A stretch of 64,000 bases of DNA from Haloterrigena salina JCM 13891 (GTDB taxonomy: Archaea > Halobacteriota > Halobacteria > Halobacteriales > Natrialbaceae), in NCBI RefSeq assembly GCF_000337495.1, contig NZ_AOIS01000067.1, positions 62,001 to 126,000 of the forward strand, in the 5' to 3' direction. Shown piece by piece: positions 19,094-27,901 of the stretch. The notes beneath the pieces were generated by a model that worked only from the letters and a program-made list of their open reading frames with translations, was not told the origin of the DNA and searched no databases. Numbering within the stretch: position 1 is the first letter of the stretch; every line of letters starts with the position of its first letter. The position numbers and the translations under genes are program-made.

Positions 19094-19417
19094 GAAACGA
19101 ACTTTTACGCTGCGTGCGGTCGCTATGCGACCGCACTCGGTAAAACTTCGATGAAAAGCACTCCTCTCTCCCCTCCACTGCGTTCCGGGTCAGTCGTCGG
19201 CCCGCTCGCTCGGCCTGCGGCCTCGCTCACGGTTACTAACGGGCAACAGCCTGCCCTTCCCCGGGTCACGGCCAGAGAACGCAGACCGAACCGAGATGAG
19301 TTGTGACATATCCGTTCATCTGAGGACGTTCCTCAACTCGTGACGTAAACGAGTCCTGGCCGAAACCCTCCACTGTTAGGGGAACTCGTGATTCACGACT
19401 GTCTGATATATAGTATC
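19094..19417. other. Intergenic region with a strong stem-loop after the reductase gene
   Basis: No gene is apparent in this 324-bp stretch. Twenty bases after the reductase stop, 19114-19136 form a perfect 10-bp stem with a 3-nt loop (GTGCGGTCGC-TAT-GCGACCGCAC), followed by a short A-rich run; this may be a transcript-end or RNA-stability hairpin. The remainder contains GC-rich direct and inverted short repeats common between haloarchaeal genes. Confidence 0.5.
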
Positions 19418-20233
19418 GTGACACGAGATCACACACGCCGACGCGCACTGTCTCTGATCGGCTCCACCGGCATCGTCGCGATCGCCGGCTGTACGGGTGG
19501 CGGCGACGACTCGGAGGGCGAGGAGATGTCCGACGACGGGGCGAACGGCGACATGGAGAACGGAACCGAGAACATGAACAACGAGTCCGAGAGCGACGAG
19601 ATGGGCGCGGCTATGGGGAACGTCCGCGTCGCCCACCTCTCCCCGGACGCGCCGAACGTCGACGTCCGGGTCGACGGCGATGCCGTCCTCGAGGATGTCC
19701 CCTACCGGGCCGTCAGCGACTACCTCGAACTCGAGCCCGGGACCTACGCGGTCGAGATCACGGCCGCGGGAGATCCCGAGACGGTCGTCTTCGACGACGA
19801 CCTCGAGGTCGGCGAGGGCGACTACACCGTCGCCGCGGTGGGCGAACTCGCCGAGGAGAACCAGCCGTTCGAGGTGATGGTTTACGAGGACGATCTGAGC
19901 GATCCCGGCGATCAGGCCCGGATCCGACTCGTCCACGCCTCGCCGGACGCCCCCGCGGTCGACGTCACCGCCGGCGACGGCGAGACGGTGCTGTTCGAGG
20001 GCGCCGCCTTCGGCGACGCGGCCGCCGTCGAGGTCCCCGCGGACACGTACACCCTCGAGGTCCGGCCCGCGACCGACGCCAACGACGGCGACGTCGTCGC
20101 GACGTTCGACGTCGAACCCGACGCCGGGACCGTCTCCTCGGCCTTCGCGGTCGGCTACCTCGCGCCAAAATCGGCGCCGGTCGACGAGCCGTTCGACCTC
20201 GAGTTCGTCGTCGACCGCGACGGCGACCACTGA
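19418..20233 (+). CDS. Exported DUF4397-domain lipoprotein
   Basis: A 271-residue secreted protein. An arginine-rich start (VTRDHTRRRALSLIGSTG) and lipobox VAIAGC indicate a Tat-exported lipoprotein. An acidic, Asn/Glu/Met-rich linker follows. Then come two repeated DUF4397 units, opening with VRVAHLSPDAPNVDVRVDG and IRLVHASPDAPAVDVTAGDG. DUF4397 is a surface beta-sandwich of unknown binding partner. The GTG at 19418 puts the twin-arginine motif at the N-terminus; another GTG ten codons upstream is possible. Confidence 0.88.
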   Translation: MTRDHTRRRALSLIGSTGIVAIAGCTGGGDDSEGEEMSDDGANGDMENGTENMNNESESDEMGAAMGNVRVAHLSPDAPNVDVRVDGDAVLEDVPYRAVSDYLELEPGTYAVEITAAGDPETVVFDDDLEVGEGDYTVAAVGELAEENQPFEVMVYEDDLSDPGDQARIRLVHASPDAPAVDVTAGDGETVLFEGAAFGDAAAVEVPADTYTLEVRPATDANDGDVVATFDVEPDAGTVSSAFAVGYLAPKSAPVDEPFDLEFVVDRDGDH

Positions 20234-20311
20234 TCCGACGACGGTGGCGGCGCCGAGCCGCCTACCGTCGGTCGAAGTCGTTCGGTCCGTTTTTTCACCG
20301 CCGGAACGCGT

Positions 20312-21595
20312 TCAGGGCCGTCCGCGCCCGAGCCGCTCGATCACGCCGGAGACGACGTCGACGCCGTGGTCGATGCTCGCCTCGTCGACGTCGAACGTCG
20401 CGCTGTGGTGGCCGCCGGGGTGGTCGGTTCCGATGCCGACATAACACGCCTCGCCGCCGTTCTCCTGGACGGCCCGCATGAGGTACGTCGCGTCCTCGCT
20501 ACCGCCCAGTTCGTCGCGCTCGAGGACGTTCTCGACGCCCGCGGTCTCGCCGGCGACGTCGGCGACGATATCGACGAGTCGCTGGTCGCTCGTCGCGCTC
20601 GGCGCCTCGGCCCCGACACCGAACGAGACCTCGCACTCGTGCATCTCGGCTGCGTTGCGGACCACGTGGCGCGCCTTTCGATCCATGTACTCCATCAGCT
20701 CGGTCGTCTCGCCGCGGACCTCCGCGAGGATGCGAGCCTCGTCCGGGATGATGTTGGCGGCGCTTCCGCCCTCGGCGACGCCGGCGTTGATCCGGGTCTT
20801 GCCGTCGTTGTGCCGCGGGATCCCGTAGAGATTTTGCACTGCGGTCGCCATCGCCTGGACGGCGTTGCGCCCCTGTTCGGGGTGGCCGCCGGCGTGAGCC
20901 GACTCGCCCGTGAACTCGGCCTCGAGGTGACGGACGGCGAGGAAGCCGTCGATGCCGGCGACGATCTCGCCGGTCGGGTGATCGAGTCCGATATGGATCG
21001 CGAGCAGGTGGTCGACGTCCGCGATGTGCTCGCTTTTCGCCATCGACTTGCCGCCGCCGACGACCTCCTCGGCGGGCTGGAAGAACACCTTCAGCGTCCC
21101 CGAGAAGTCGTCGCTCGCAGCGATCCGCTCTGCGACGCCGATCCCGATGGTCGCGTGGGCGTCGTGGCCACAGGCGTGCATCGCACCCTCGTGTTCTGAG
21201 CGGAAGCCCTCCGCGGCGGGTGCGTGGTCGGAAGCGTCGCTCTCCTCGCGCGGGAGCCCGTCGATGTCGACGCGCAGGCCCACCGTCGGGCCCTCGCCGC
21301 ACTCGAGGACGGCAACGGCGCCGGTGTAGCCGCCCGCGAGGGACTCGAGAACCTCCTCGTCGGCGCCGGCCTCGCGGGCCCGCTCGAGCCAGCGAGTCAG
21401 TTCCGCCTCGTCGGGGACGGCCATCCGGTGGTCGCCCGCGATGACGTCGGGGCCGACGTGGAGTTCGTCGAGGTCGTCGCCAAGTCTGGACTCGAGTTCG
21501 TCGACGAGTCGTGCGGTGGTGTAGAATTCGCACCAGGCCGGTTCGGGTCGTCGGTGGAGATCCCGGCGCAGCGAAACGAGGTCGTCCGTGCTCAT
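20312..21595 (-). CDS. M20 family amidohydrolase resembling p-aminobenzoyl-glutamate hydrolase subunit A
   Basis: A 427-residue zinc amidohydrolase/carboxypeptidase. HACGHDAHATIGIG (about residue 137), FFQPAEEVVGGGK, AHAGGHPEQGRNAVQ and GSEDATYLM are M20D metal/catalytic motifs. The N-terminal insertion MAVPDEAELTRWLERAREAG, with GGYTGAVAVLECG after it, is characteristic of AbgA rather than of IAA-amino-acid hydrolases. AbgA cleaves the folate catabolite p-aminobenzoyl-glutamate. The start is ATG 21595 (MSTDDLVSLRRDLHRRPEP). Substrate is inferred by similarity. Confidence 0.82.
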   Translation of the reverse strand: MSTDDLVSLRRDLHRRPEPAWCEFYTTARLVDELESRLGDDLDELHVGPDVIAGDHRMAVPDEAELTRWLERAREAGADEEVLESLAGGYTGAVAVLECGEGPTVGLRVDIDGLPREESDASDHAPAAEGFRSEHEGAMHACGHDAHATIGIGVAERIAASDDFSGTLKVFFQPAEEVVGGGKSMAKSEHIADVDHLLAIHIGLDHPTGEIVAGIDGFLAVRHLEAEFTGESAHAGGHPEQGRNAVQAMATAVQNLYGIPRHNDGKTRINAGVAEGGSAANIIPDEARILAEVRGETTELMEYMDRKARHVVRNAAEMHECEVSFGVGAEAPSATSDQRLVDIVADVAGETAGVENVLERDELGGSEDATYLMRAVQENGGEACYVGIGTDHPGGHHSATFDVDEASIDHGVDVVSGVIERLGRGRP

Positions 21596-21705
21596 ACCTG
21601 TCCCTCGTCGTGACGGGTCAAAAGTACTGCACCTCTTCGCACGGTTCGCGGGCGACGGGCACGTCACGACCGACCGCTCGAGACGAGCGGCGCGGCATCG
21701 ATCGG

Positions 21706-22299
21706 TCAGTCCTCGCTGGCGTTGGATCCGGTACCGGCGACCGCACTGGCGAGATCGGCCAGTGCGTCGGCGACGGCCGTCAGCTGGTCGTCGACTCCCT
21801 CGAGGTCGTGCCGGCGAGCCAGATACTGCGGGTCGTTGTAGGTCACGTACACCTGCCCGTCGGCCTCCCAGACGAGCAGTTTCTGCGGGAGGTCGATCGC
21901 GACCGAGCGGCTCGCCCGCATCAGCGGCGTCCCGGCCGCGGGATTGCCGAAGAGGAACAGCGTCGTCGGCGGGAGGTCCATGTCGGCCGATTCGGCGTTT
22001 TCCGCGTGGTCGATCGTCGCGACGAGCAGCAGGTCTCGCTCCTCGAGGGCTGGTTCGACGCGCGCGACGGTCGTCTCGAAGTCGTCGTCGCTCTCTGCGG
22101 TTATCAGTCCCGGATCGTCGAGTGCCGTCTTCGGGCCGTCGGCGGCATCGTCACCGGTTGCGGCCGTCGTCGTCATCGCAGATTTGTCGCCGTCGCCACT
22201 GGTGGTAGCTGTCGTCGATGCGCCGATACCGAGCGCCGTTCCCGCGCCGAGCGCCTGCAGGAAGCGTCGTCGCGCCGTGTCGGATCGATCGTCCGTCAT
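21706..22299 (-). CDS. Tat-exported DUF302 protein
   Basis: A 197-residue protein with a Tat signal (TARRRFLQALGAGTALGIGA), a Thr/Asp-rich linker and a C-terminal DUF302 domain: SDDDFETTVARVEPALEERD, TTLFLFGNPAAGTPLM and LPQKLLVWEADGQVYVTYND. DUF302 is a small alpha/beta domain often linked to sulfur or metal stress; its biochemical role is unknown. No lipobox is evident, so the mature protein is probably released or held by the uncleaved signal. Confidence 0.85.
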   Translation of the reverse strand: MTDDRSDTARRRFLQALGAGTALGIGASTTATTSGDGDKSAMTTTAATGDDAADGPKTALDDPGLITAESDDDFETTVARVEPALEERDLLLVATIDHAENAESADMDLPPTTLFLFGNPAAGTPLMRASRSVAIDLPQKLLVWEADGQVYVTYNDPQYLARRHDLEGVDDQLTAVADALADLASAVAGTGSNASED

Positions 22300-22434
22300 C
22301 GTCCCGACGGTCCGGCGAGCCGGTGGTAGTTATGCGGACGTATGCTCGGCTAACGGAACGTTTGGCGGTGAAACGATCGCAAACGGGGTCGAGAGAGACT
22401 CGAGATCGAAACCGCAGTCGCGTCGTGGGCGCGC

Positions 22435-22770
22435 TCAGTTACTCTGGCCGGCGCCGCGGATCTGCTCGACCTCGGCCTCGATGTGGACCGAATCGGGGAA
22501 GTTCTGCGAGGCGATGTTGCGCGCGAGGTTGTCGTGACCGTGAATCTCGAGTTCGCGGGTGAAGACGGTGTAACTCCACGAGGAGAATCGCCGCTCGTCG
22601 TCGGCGTGGAGCCGGCAGTGCTGGGGAACGGAGTGTTTCTTCGGGGGATGAGAGTGGGGGCCTTTCAGCGCGGCGCCCTTGCGTTCGGCGGTCGATTTGA
22701 TGTCGTCGACGATGGCGTCAAGCGCGGCGCGATCGCCGCTCTGGAGCGTCAGACGGGTCACGAAGGTCAT
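22435..22770 (-). CDS. Ribosomal protein uS10-like paralogue
   Basis: A 111-residue protein with the uS10 fold: LTLQSGDRAALDAIVDDIKS at the start, GPHSHPPKKHSVPQHCRL corresponding to the S10 loop, and SWSYTVFTRELEIHGHDNLA. Haloarchaea encode the canonical S10 next to elongation factor EF-1A; this copy stands alone and is more acidic, so it is a paralogue whose ribosomal incorporation is uncertain. The start is ATG 22770; an upstream extension is arginine-rich and implausible. Confidence 0.8.
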   Translation of the reverse strand: MTFVTRLTLQSGDRAALDAIVDDIKSTAERKGAALKGPHSHPPKKHSVPQHCRLHADDERRFSSWSYTVFTRELEIHGHDNLARNIASQNFPDSVHIEAEVEQIRGAGQSN

Positions 22771-22997
22771 GGCTGGTCGTCCATTCGTCAACGGCCGGGG
22801 CGTAAAAGCTTGCTGAGATGGCGCGCGGGCGACGCTCGAGTCGGGCGCGCTGATGGGCGAACGATTCGTGAACCGGGCCGAACGCCCCGGAAACGGCGAG
22901 CGTTCGACCGCGACGGCCACCGAATTGGCACGGCAAACCGTATACGCTGGACGAACAGTCCGATATTCTCTTAACGTCGCACCTGTTAGCCCAGTTA

Positions 22998-23432
22998 ATG
23001 GCAGTCGAAGCTACGAGCGCAGGCGCGATCCTCTTCCGCGATACGCGGGGCCGGCGCGAGTATCTTCTACTCAAGAGCCGCCCAGGCGATTGGGAGTTTC
23101 CCAAGGGCGGTGTCGAAGGAGATGAAGAGCTACAGCAGACGGCGATCCGCGAAGTAAAGGAAGAGGCAGGTATCGAGCAGTTCCGGCTCCTCGACGGCTT
23201 TCGCGAGGACTACGACTACGTCTTCGAGGCGAACGGCAAGACGATCCACAAGACCGTTCACCTCTTCGTGGCGAAGTCCTTCGAGGCGAGCGCGGAACTT
23301 TCGAACGAACATCGCGACCTCCAGTGGCGCGATTACGAACAGGCAGTGAACACCGTCACACAGGACGGTCCGCGGGAGATCTTGGAGCAGGCCCACGGTT
23401 TCCTCGACGAACGGGAGGAGGACGAGGAGTAG
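22998..23432 (+). CDS. Nudix hydrolase, diadenosine tetraphosphatase-like
   Basis: A 144-residue pyrophosphohydrolase. The Nudix box runs from GGVEGDEELQQTAIREVKEE onward with the REVKEEAGI core; SAGAILFRDTRG and GDWEFPKGGVE match bis(5'-nucleosyl)-tetraphosphatase-type members that clear Ap4A. Acidic C-terminal tail. The ATG at 22998 follows an AT-rich promoter-like stretch (gatattctcttaacg). Confidence 0.88.
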   Translation: MAVEATSAGAILFRDTRGRREYLLLKSRPGDWEFPKGGVEGDEELQQTAIREVKEEAGIEQFRLLDGFREDYDYVFEANGKTIHKTVHLFVAKSFEASAELSNEHRDLQWRDYEQAVNTVTQDGPREILEQAHGFLDEREEDEE

Positions 23433-23540
23433 GACCGGTTCGAACGGCCGCGAGGCCGACGGAGGTTCTCGATCTCGCCGACGGCAGTCGGCGGCGTTCT
23501 ATCGAGTAGCGCTTTTGCTCGCGCGGTCCGAAGCCGAGTC

Positions 23541-24593
23541 GTGGATCGGTACACGACCGAGTTCGCGTTCGAACTCCGGACCTGTCGCTGGGCGGAACGC
23601 GCCTGGCCGCCCGACGAGTCCGCCAGTGACGACCACGCGGTCGTCGTCGCCCGGCAACTCGGGACGAAACGCCGCCGCTGGGACACCATCGTCCTCGAGT
23701 GTGACCCCGAAGCGCTCCGCGAGCGGGCGAACTTCGGCGCGGAACGCCTCGGCGGCGACCTCCTGCACGTCGTCCGCAACGCCCCCGCCGAATGGAGTTA
23801 CTACCGCGACTGTCTCCCCCATCCCGGCTACCCGTGGCGCTACGTCCGCGAGGCCATCCATCAGGCCGACGACCGCGAGATCCTCGAGACTCGCAAGAAC
23901 GGGAACCGCATCGAGATCCGCCGGAAGTGGCCATATCCCGACGACTGGGTCCGGCGAATCGTCGCGATCGAGAACAAGCCCGACCTGGACGCGAGCGCCG
24001 CCCGCGCGCTGGGGGCCCAACTCGAGTACGACGTCGCCGTCGGGCTGGCCGACGAGGTCTGGGTCGCCACCCGAAAGACGGGCGATCCCGTCGAGCGCGC
24101 GCTGTTCGAGGACCTGCCCGTCGAGGCGGGCATCCTCGCGCTCGAACCCGAGACCCTGACCGCCGAGGTCGCGTGGTTCCCCCGCTCGCTGGCCGTCGAC
24201 GAGCCGGGAACGCGGATCACAGAGCGCCCCGACGGCGGTCGGCGCGACGGCTCGGCGGCGCGGTTCGAGTACGTGGATTCGGACGCGAAGTCCAGCAAGC
24301 GCCTCGAGATCGCCGAACGCGCCTACGAACGCGGCTGGCGCTCGTTCGCCGGCACCATGCGCCCCGACTGTCGGCACTTCGAGTTGCGCGCGAGGGAGGG
24401 CACCCACCTCGAGCCCCACTGCGCCGCGAAGGGACGGTGCCAGACGGCCGCGGAGTGTTCCGGCGGCTGTGCCGAGTTCGAGCCTGAGCCACCCGTCTGG
24501 CGGACTCGAGGGTGGCCGATCGAGGGCGGACCCGGGAAACGGTGTCAGCAGTTGCTCGAGAATCGACGACGACGACACCGACCGGGATTGTAG
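23541..24593 (+). CDS. DUF5787-like protein, possible nuclease-type fold
   Basis: A 350-residue haloarchaeal protein. It begins EFAFELRTCRWAERAWPP with VVVARQLGTKRRRWDTIVLE. The central part RRIVAIENKPDLDASAARAL and QLEYDVAVGLADEVWVAT carries the E-x-K pattern of PD-(D/E)XK-type folds, so a nuclease-like core is my inference. The last third has a cysteine cluster (CAAKGRCQTAAECSGGC) that could bind metal. The start is GTG 23541, directly before the conserved first strand. Family name from memory, function unknown. Confidence 0.7.
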   Translation: MDRYTTEFAFELRTCRWAERAWPPDESASDDHAVVVARQLGTKRRRWDTIVLECDPEALRERANFGAERLGGDLLHVVRNAPAEWSYYRDCLPHPGYPWRYVREAIHQADDREILETRKNGNRIEIRRKWPYPDDWVRRIVAIENKPDLDASAARALGAQLEYDVAVGLADEVWVATRKTGDPVERALFEDLPVEAGILALEPETLTAEVAWFPRSLAVDEPGTRITERPDGGRRDGSAARFEYVDSDAKSSKRLEIAERAYERGWRSFAGTMRPDCRHFELRAREGTHLEPHCAAKGRCQTAAECSGGCAEFEPEPPVWRTRGWPIEGGPGKRCQQLLENRRRRHRPGL

Positions 24594-24723
24594 CAGTAGA
24601 TCGGAGCGCGATTTCGTATTCAGAATTCTGCCTGAAATTGAGTCGGACAATTCCCTAGGTACATGACGTACTGAACGCTCCCCTTCCCGAAAACAGTTAT
24701 ATTACACATCGGTAGGGGAGAAT

Positions 24724-25194
24724 ATGAAACGGCGGACACTTCTTGCAGCTATTCCGAGTACAACCCTCATCGCTGGCTGTATCACAAGCGACGCAGAGCC
24801 AACAAATAATACCGATGACACGAATGATGACCCGTACAATCAGCCTGCACAGTACGATGAAGTAAAGCAGCTGACTGTACACAATAGCCTGAACGAAAGT
24901 ATAACCGCCACGATCGTCGTTAGGGACCTCGACACCGGGACTATCCTTTCAGAGACGAATATCACAGCCCCCGAACCGCAAGGAGACGATCGGAGTGTAC
25001 GAGCAGACAAACGCATACCAACGGCTGATGAGAGCGGAAACTACACAGCAGAGATTACGATTGAGGGCCGAGGAGCCGTGACTACTGAGTTTAATCTTCG
25101 AACCCCTGTCAGTGACCCTGTTCTATACATCGGCCTCGCTCGTGATGATGGCGAACCGTTCAGTGCTAGTGTAGATGGGGCCCCTGCTGTCTGA
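24724..25194 (+). CDS. Hypothetical lipoprotein, 156 aa
   Basis: A 156-residue secreted lipoprotein: KRRTLLAAIPSTTLIAGC is a short arginine-pair signal with lipobox, followed by an Asn/Asp/Thr-rich linker and a beta-rich domain (VKQLTVHNSLNESITATIVV, TAEITIEGRGAVTTEFNLRT). Composition is more AT-rich than flanking genes, suggesting acquisition. The fold resembles other haloarchaeal immunoglobulin-like lipoproteins; no specific family recognised. Confidence 0.8.
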   Translation: MKRRTLLAAIPSTTLIAGCITSDAEPTNNTDDTNDDPYNQPAQYDEVKQLTVHNSLNESITATIVVRDLDTGTILSETNITAPEPQGDDRSVRADKRIPTADESGNYTAEITIEGRGAVTTEFNLRTPVSDPVLYIGLARDDGEPFSASVDGAPAV

Positions 25195-25349
25195 TCGCTC
25201 GTTAGTACGAACGATAGGTGTGGCTCCTGTACTGAACGCGAGTTCCCCGTCTCTCTTTGAATACCGAAATCGTCTCACCAACTACTGGGAGCGTCTTTTT
25301 CGCGAAACTCGCGATACGTCCATTACCACGCTGGCCCGAGAAACTGGCC

Positions 25350-25853
25350 CTACTCCGACGACTCGACCTCGAGGTCGTCGCGGTCGACGGTCAGGCGGAA
25401 CGTGGGGACGGTGCGGTACTCGACCTCGACAACGCCCTTGCGGCGCAGGCTCTGGAGCCCCGAGCGGACGTCCTCGGCCTCGGGGTCGACGTTGAACTCC
25501 TCGCGCAGTTTGTGGAGGACCGAGACGACGCTTTCGGACTCCTCCTCGGGGCCGGCCAGCACGGCGACGATCTGCGTCTGCAGCTCCGGTACCCGGATCC
25601 GGGAGGGGACGCCCTCGTCCTCGGGATCGCTCTCGATGCCGGGTTCGACGTCGACGAGGTCGTTCGCTTCCGCCGTCGCGCGGATCAGGCTGTTGTCGTC
25701 CCGGAAGTAGTAGTCGCCCAGTTCGTTCTCGAGGTACTGGTGGACCTCGCTGCCGCTCTCCATGTCCCACCGCTCTTGCAGTTCCGAGTTCTTCGTCGGC
25801 TGTAGCTCCACCACGTCCGCCAACCGTTCTGTGGCCTCCTCCGAGAGCGTCAT
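25350..25853 (-). CDS. DUF5797 family protein (winged-helix-like)
   Basis: A 167-residue cytoplasmic protein. The start MTLSEEATERLADVVELQPT followed by KNSELQERWDMESGSEVHQY, DNSLIRATAEANDLV and a C-terminal VRSGLQSLRRKGVVEVEYRT is the DUF5797 pattern conserved across haloarchaea. The two helical halves look like winged-helix modules, so DNA binding is plausible but unproven. Confidence 0.85.
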   Translation of the reverse strand: MTLSEEATERLADVVELQPTKNSELQERWDMESGSEVHQYLENELGDYYFRDDNSLIRATAEANDLVDVEPGIESDPEDEGVPSRIRVPELQTQIVAVLAGPEEESESVVSVLHKLREEFNVDPEAEDVRSGLQSLRRKGVVEVEYRTVPTFRLTVDRDDLEVESSE

Positions 25854-25929
25854 CGTCGCATCGTATGCGGATCCGCTACTTTTGCGTTGCGTCCTGCGGT
25901 GTGATCGCGGTCCCGCGGTCGACCGCCGC

Positions 25930-27219
25930 TCAATCGTCGCCGACGACCGGCACGGACCGCGTCGACTCGAGGGTCTCCTCGACCTGCGTGTAGACGAGGA
26001 TGGCCCCGAGGGCGGCCAGCGCCGTTCCGAAGAGAAACGGCGTTTTGAACCCGTAGCCGATCAGCGCGCCGGATGTCAGCGGCCCGACGGCGATGCCGTA
26101 GCCGAAGGCCATGGTGAGAATCGAGAGCTTCGACCCGGACTCGCCCTCGCCCGCGAGGTCGCCGGCCAACGCGAGCGCGGGCGCGAACACCATCGCGGCG
26201 GCGACGCCCTGACCGAGACGGGCGAGGAACATCGGCGCCGACGACGTGAGAAAGCCCTGGATAAACGTCGTCGGGATCAGGAGGAGCATCCCGGCGAGGA
26301 TGAACGGCCGGCGGCCGTACCGGTCGCAGGCCCGGCCGATCGGCGTCTGCAGGGCCACCTGCGCGAGGATGAACGCCGCGAACTGGAGGCCGAACCACGT
26401 CGATCCCTGCTCGAGGCGGGCGTTGACCTGCGGCTGGATCGTCGCGAACAGCGCGATCGCCGCGGCCATGAACAGGGAGACGACCCCGAGGGTGAAGATC
26501 GGATCGAACAGGTGTTCGCCCGACGGATCCCGGATGTCGATCGAGAGGTCGGCGCCGGCGTTCGCTTTCGTCGCGTCTGGATCGGCGACGAGCAACGTCA
26601 CCAGCCCGTAGCTGATCAGCGCCGTCGTCGTCGCGAGGTAAAAGGCCGCGTCGAAGCCGCTGAGCGTTACGTCCGCGGGGAGCCGGTAGGGACCCAGGTT
26701 GACGAGCGCGCCGGCCGCGATAGGGCCGGAACCGAACCCGACGAGCCGGAACGTGTTGTAGACGCCCATGTTCCCGCCGCGGTCCTGGCTCGTCGCGAGT
26801 TCGTTGACCAGCGCGATCGACGCCGGAATGATGAAGGCGACGCTGACCCCCTGCAGCCCGCGGACGACGAGCAGCGAGAGGTACGTGTCCGCGAACACGT
26901 AGGAGATGTTCGTCACCGCGAGGCCGGCGAGCCCGATCAGGATGAACGACTTGCGCCGCCCCGTCCGATCCGAGAGCCGACCGGTCAACGGCTGGAAGCT
27001 GCTGTTGAGAAAGCCGAACAGCGAGAGGATGACGCCGATGAGCATCGACTCGCCCAGTCCGAACGTCGCCCCGCCGACGACGTCGCTGGTCACGTACAGC
27101 GGAATGACGATAATGAGAAACGAGTTGCCGATGCCGTCGGCCATCCGGGCGAAGGCCAGCGCGAGGACGCGACGGTCGACGGCGAACTGGGCGACGATTC
27201 GGCGACGAAGCTCCCGCAT
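25930..27219 (-). CDS. Major facilitator superfamily transporter
   Basis: A 429-residue, twelve-helix transporter. Landmarks are PLTGRLSDRTGRRKSFILIG between helices 2 and 3 (the MFS motif A), VRGLQGVSVAFIIPASIALV, and a repeated second-half motif TPIGRACDRYGRRPFILAGM. The long loop around residues 215-235 is acidic. The substrate cannot be read from sequence; drug:H+ antiporters look most similar. The start is ATG 27219; a GTG two codons upstream is possible. Confidence 0.9.
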   Translation of the reverse strand: MRELRRRIVAQFAVDRRVLALAFARMADGIGNSFLIIVIPLYVTSDVVGGATFGLGESMLIGVILSLFGFLNSSFQPLTGRLSDRTGRRKSFILIGLAGLAVTNISYVFADTYLSLLVVRGLQGVSVAFIIPASIALVNELATSQDRGGNMGVYNTFRLVGFGSGPIAAGALVNLGPYRLPADVTLSGFDAAFYLATTTALISYGLVTLLVADPDATKANAGADLSIDIRDPSGEHLFDPIFTLGVVSLFMAAAIALFATIQPQVNARLEQGSTWFGLQFAAFILAQVALQTPIGRACDRYGRRPFILAGMLLLIPTTFIQGFLTSSAPMFLARLGQGVAAAMVFAPALALAGDLAGEGESGSKLSILTMAFGYGIAVGPLTSGALIGYGFKTPFLFGTALAALGAILVYTQVEETLESTRSVPVVGDD

Positions 27220-27363
27220 CGACACTACGTGCGGTATCGCGTCCGATTAGCGTTTCGAACCGAAACCCGCTCGAACCGGTTCGAGCCGACCCGAAGCGTT
27301 CGACGCGCGTCGCGGACGGTCGAAAACGGGGGTCGACGCTCGAGCACTCGAGTGACCGAGTAG

Positions 27364-27882
27364 CGGTCCGCGAGTCCGTCGGACGCGCGGTCGGCGTCAG
27401 TGCTCGAGAATCGCGAGACGCCACACTCGGAGTATTTGTTTACCGACGACTACGAAGTGACGGGCGCAGAACTGCACTACCGCGACGGTGAGTTCTACCT
27501 TCACGTCCGAACAAAGGCGGACGTGGAGTTCGAGACTGCCGGCGAAGGCAACGAGGAGCACAGCACAGTCCTCGGCGTTGACCTCGGCATCGAAAACGTC
27601 GCCGTCACATCCACGGGCACATTTTGGAACGGGTCGGAGTTGAACCATTGGCATCGAGAGTTCGAGAAGCGACAGAGGTCACTCCAGCAGCGTGGCACGC
27701 GTGCCGCCCACGAACTCATCCAATCGGTCGGACGCACCGAGACGGGACGCTATGACCACTTCTTGCACACCGTCTCGAAAGAACTCGTCGCGGAAGCTGT
27801 CGAACACAACTGCGACGTAATCGCGTTCGAGAACCTGACAGGGATTCGTAAGCAGATGCCTCGTGCCACGGTGAAGCCGTGA
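27364..27882 (+). pseudogene. Internal fragment of an IS200/IS605-type TnpB (OrfB) nuclease
   Basis: The frame encodes a piece of TnpB, the RNA-guided nuclease of IS605-type elements. Similarity begins abruptly at TPHSEYLFTDDYEVTGAELH. It includes the RuvC-I aspartate in VLGVDLGIENVAVTS and the RuvC-II glutamate in VIAFENLTGIR, then ends after KQMP. The N-terminal domain, zinc finger and RuvC-III aspartate are missing, so it is inactive. It is wedged between the MFS gene and phoU-like gene. At 27867-27881 a CACGG/CCGTG hairpin follows the break, possibly a remnant of the element's 3' RNA region. Confidence 0.85.
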
Positions 27883-27901
27883 GCGAGTAGGGTGGGGTAG
27901 T

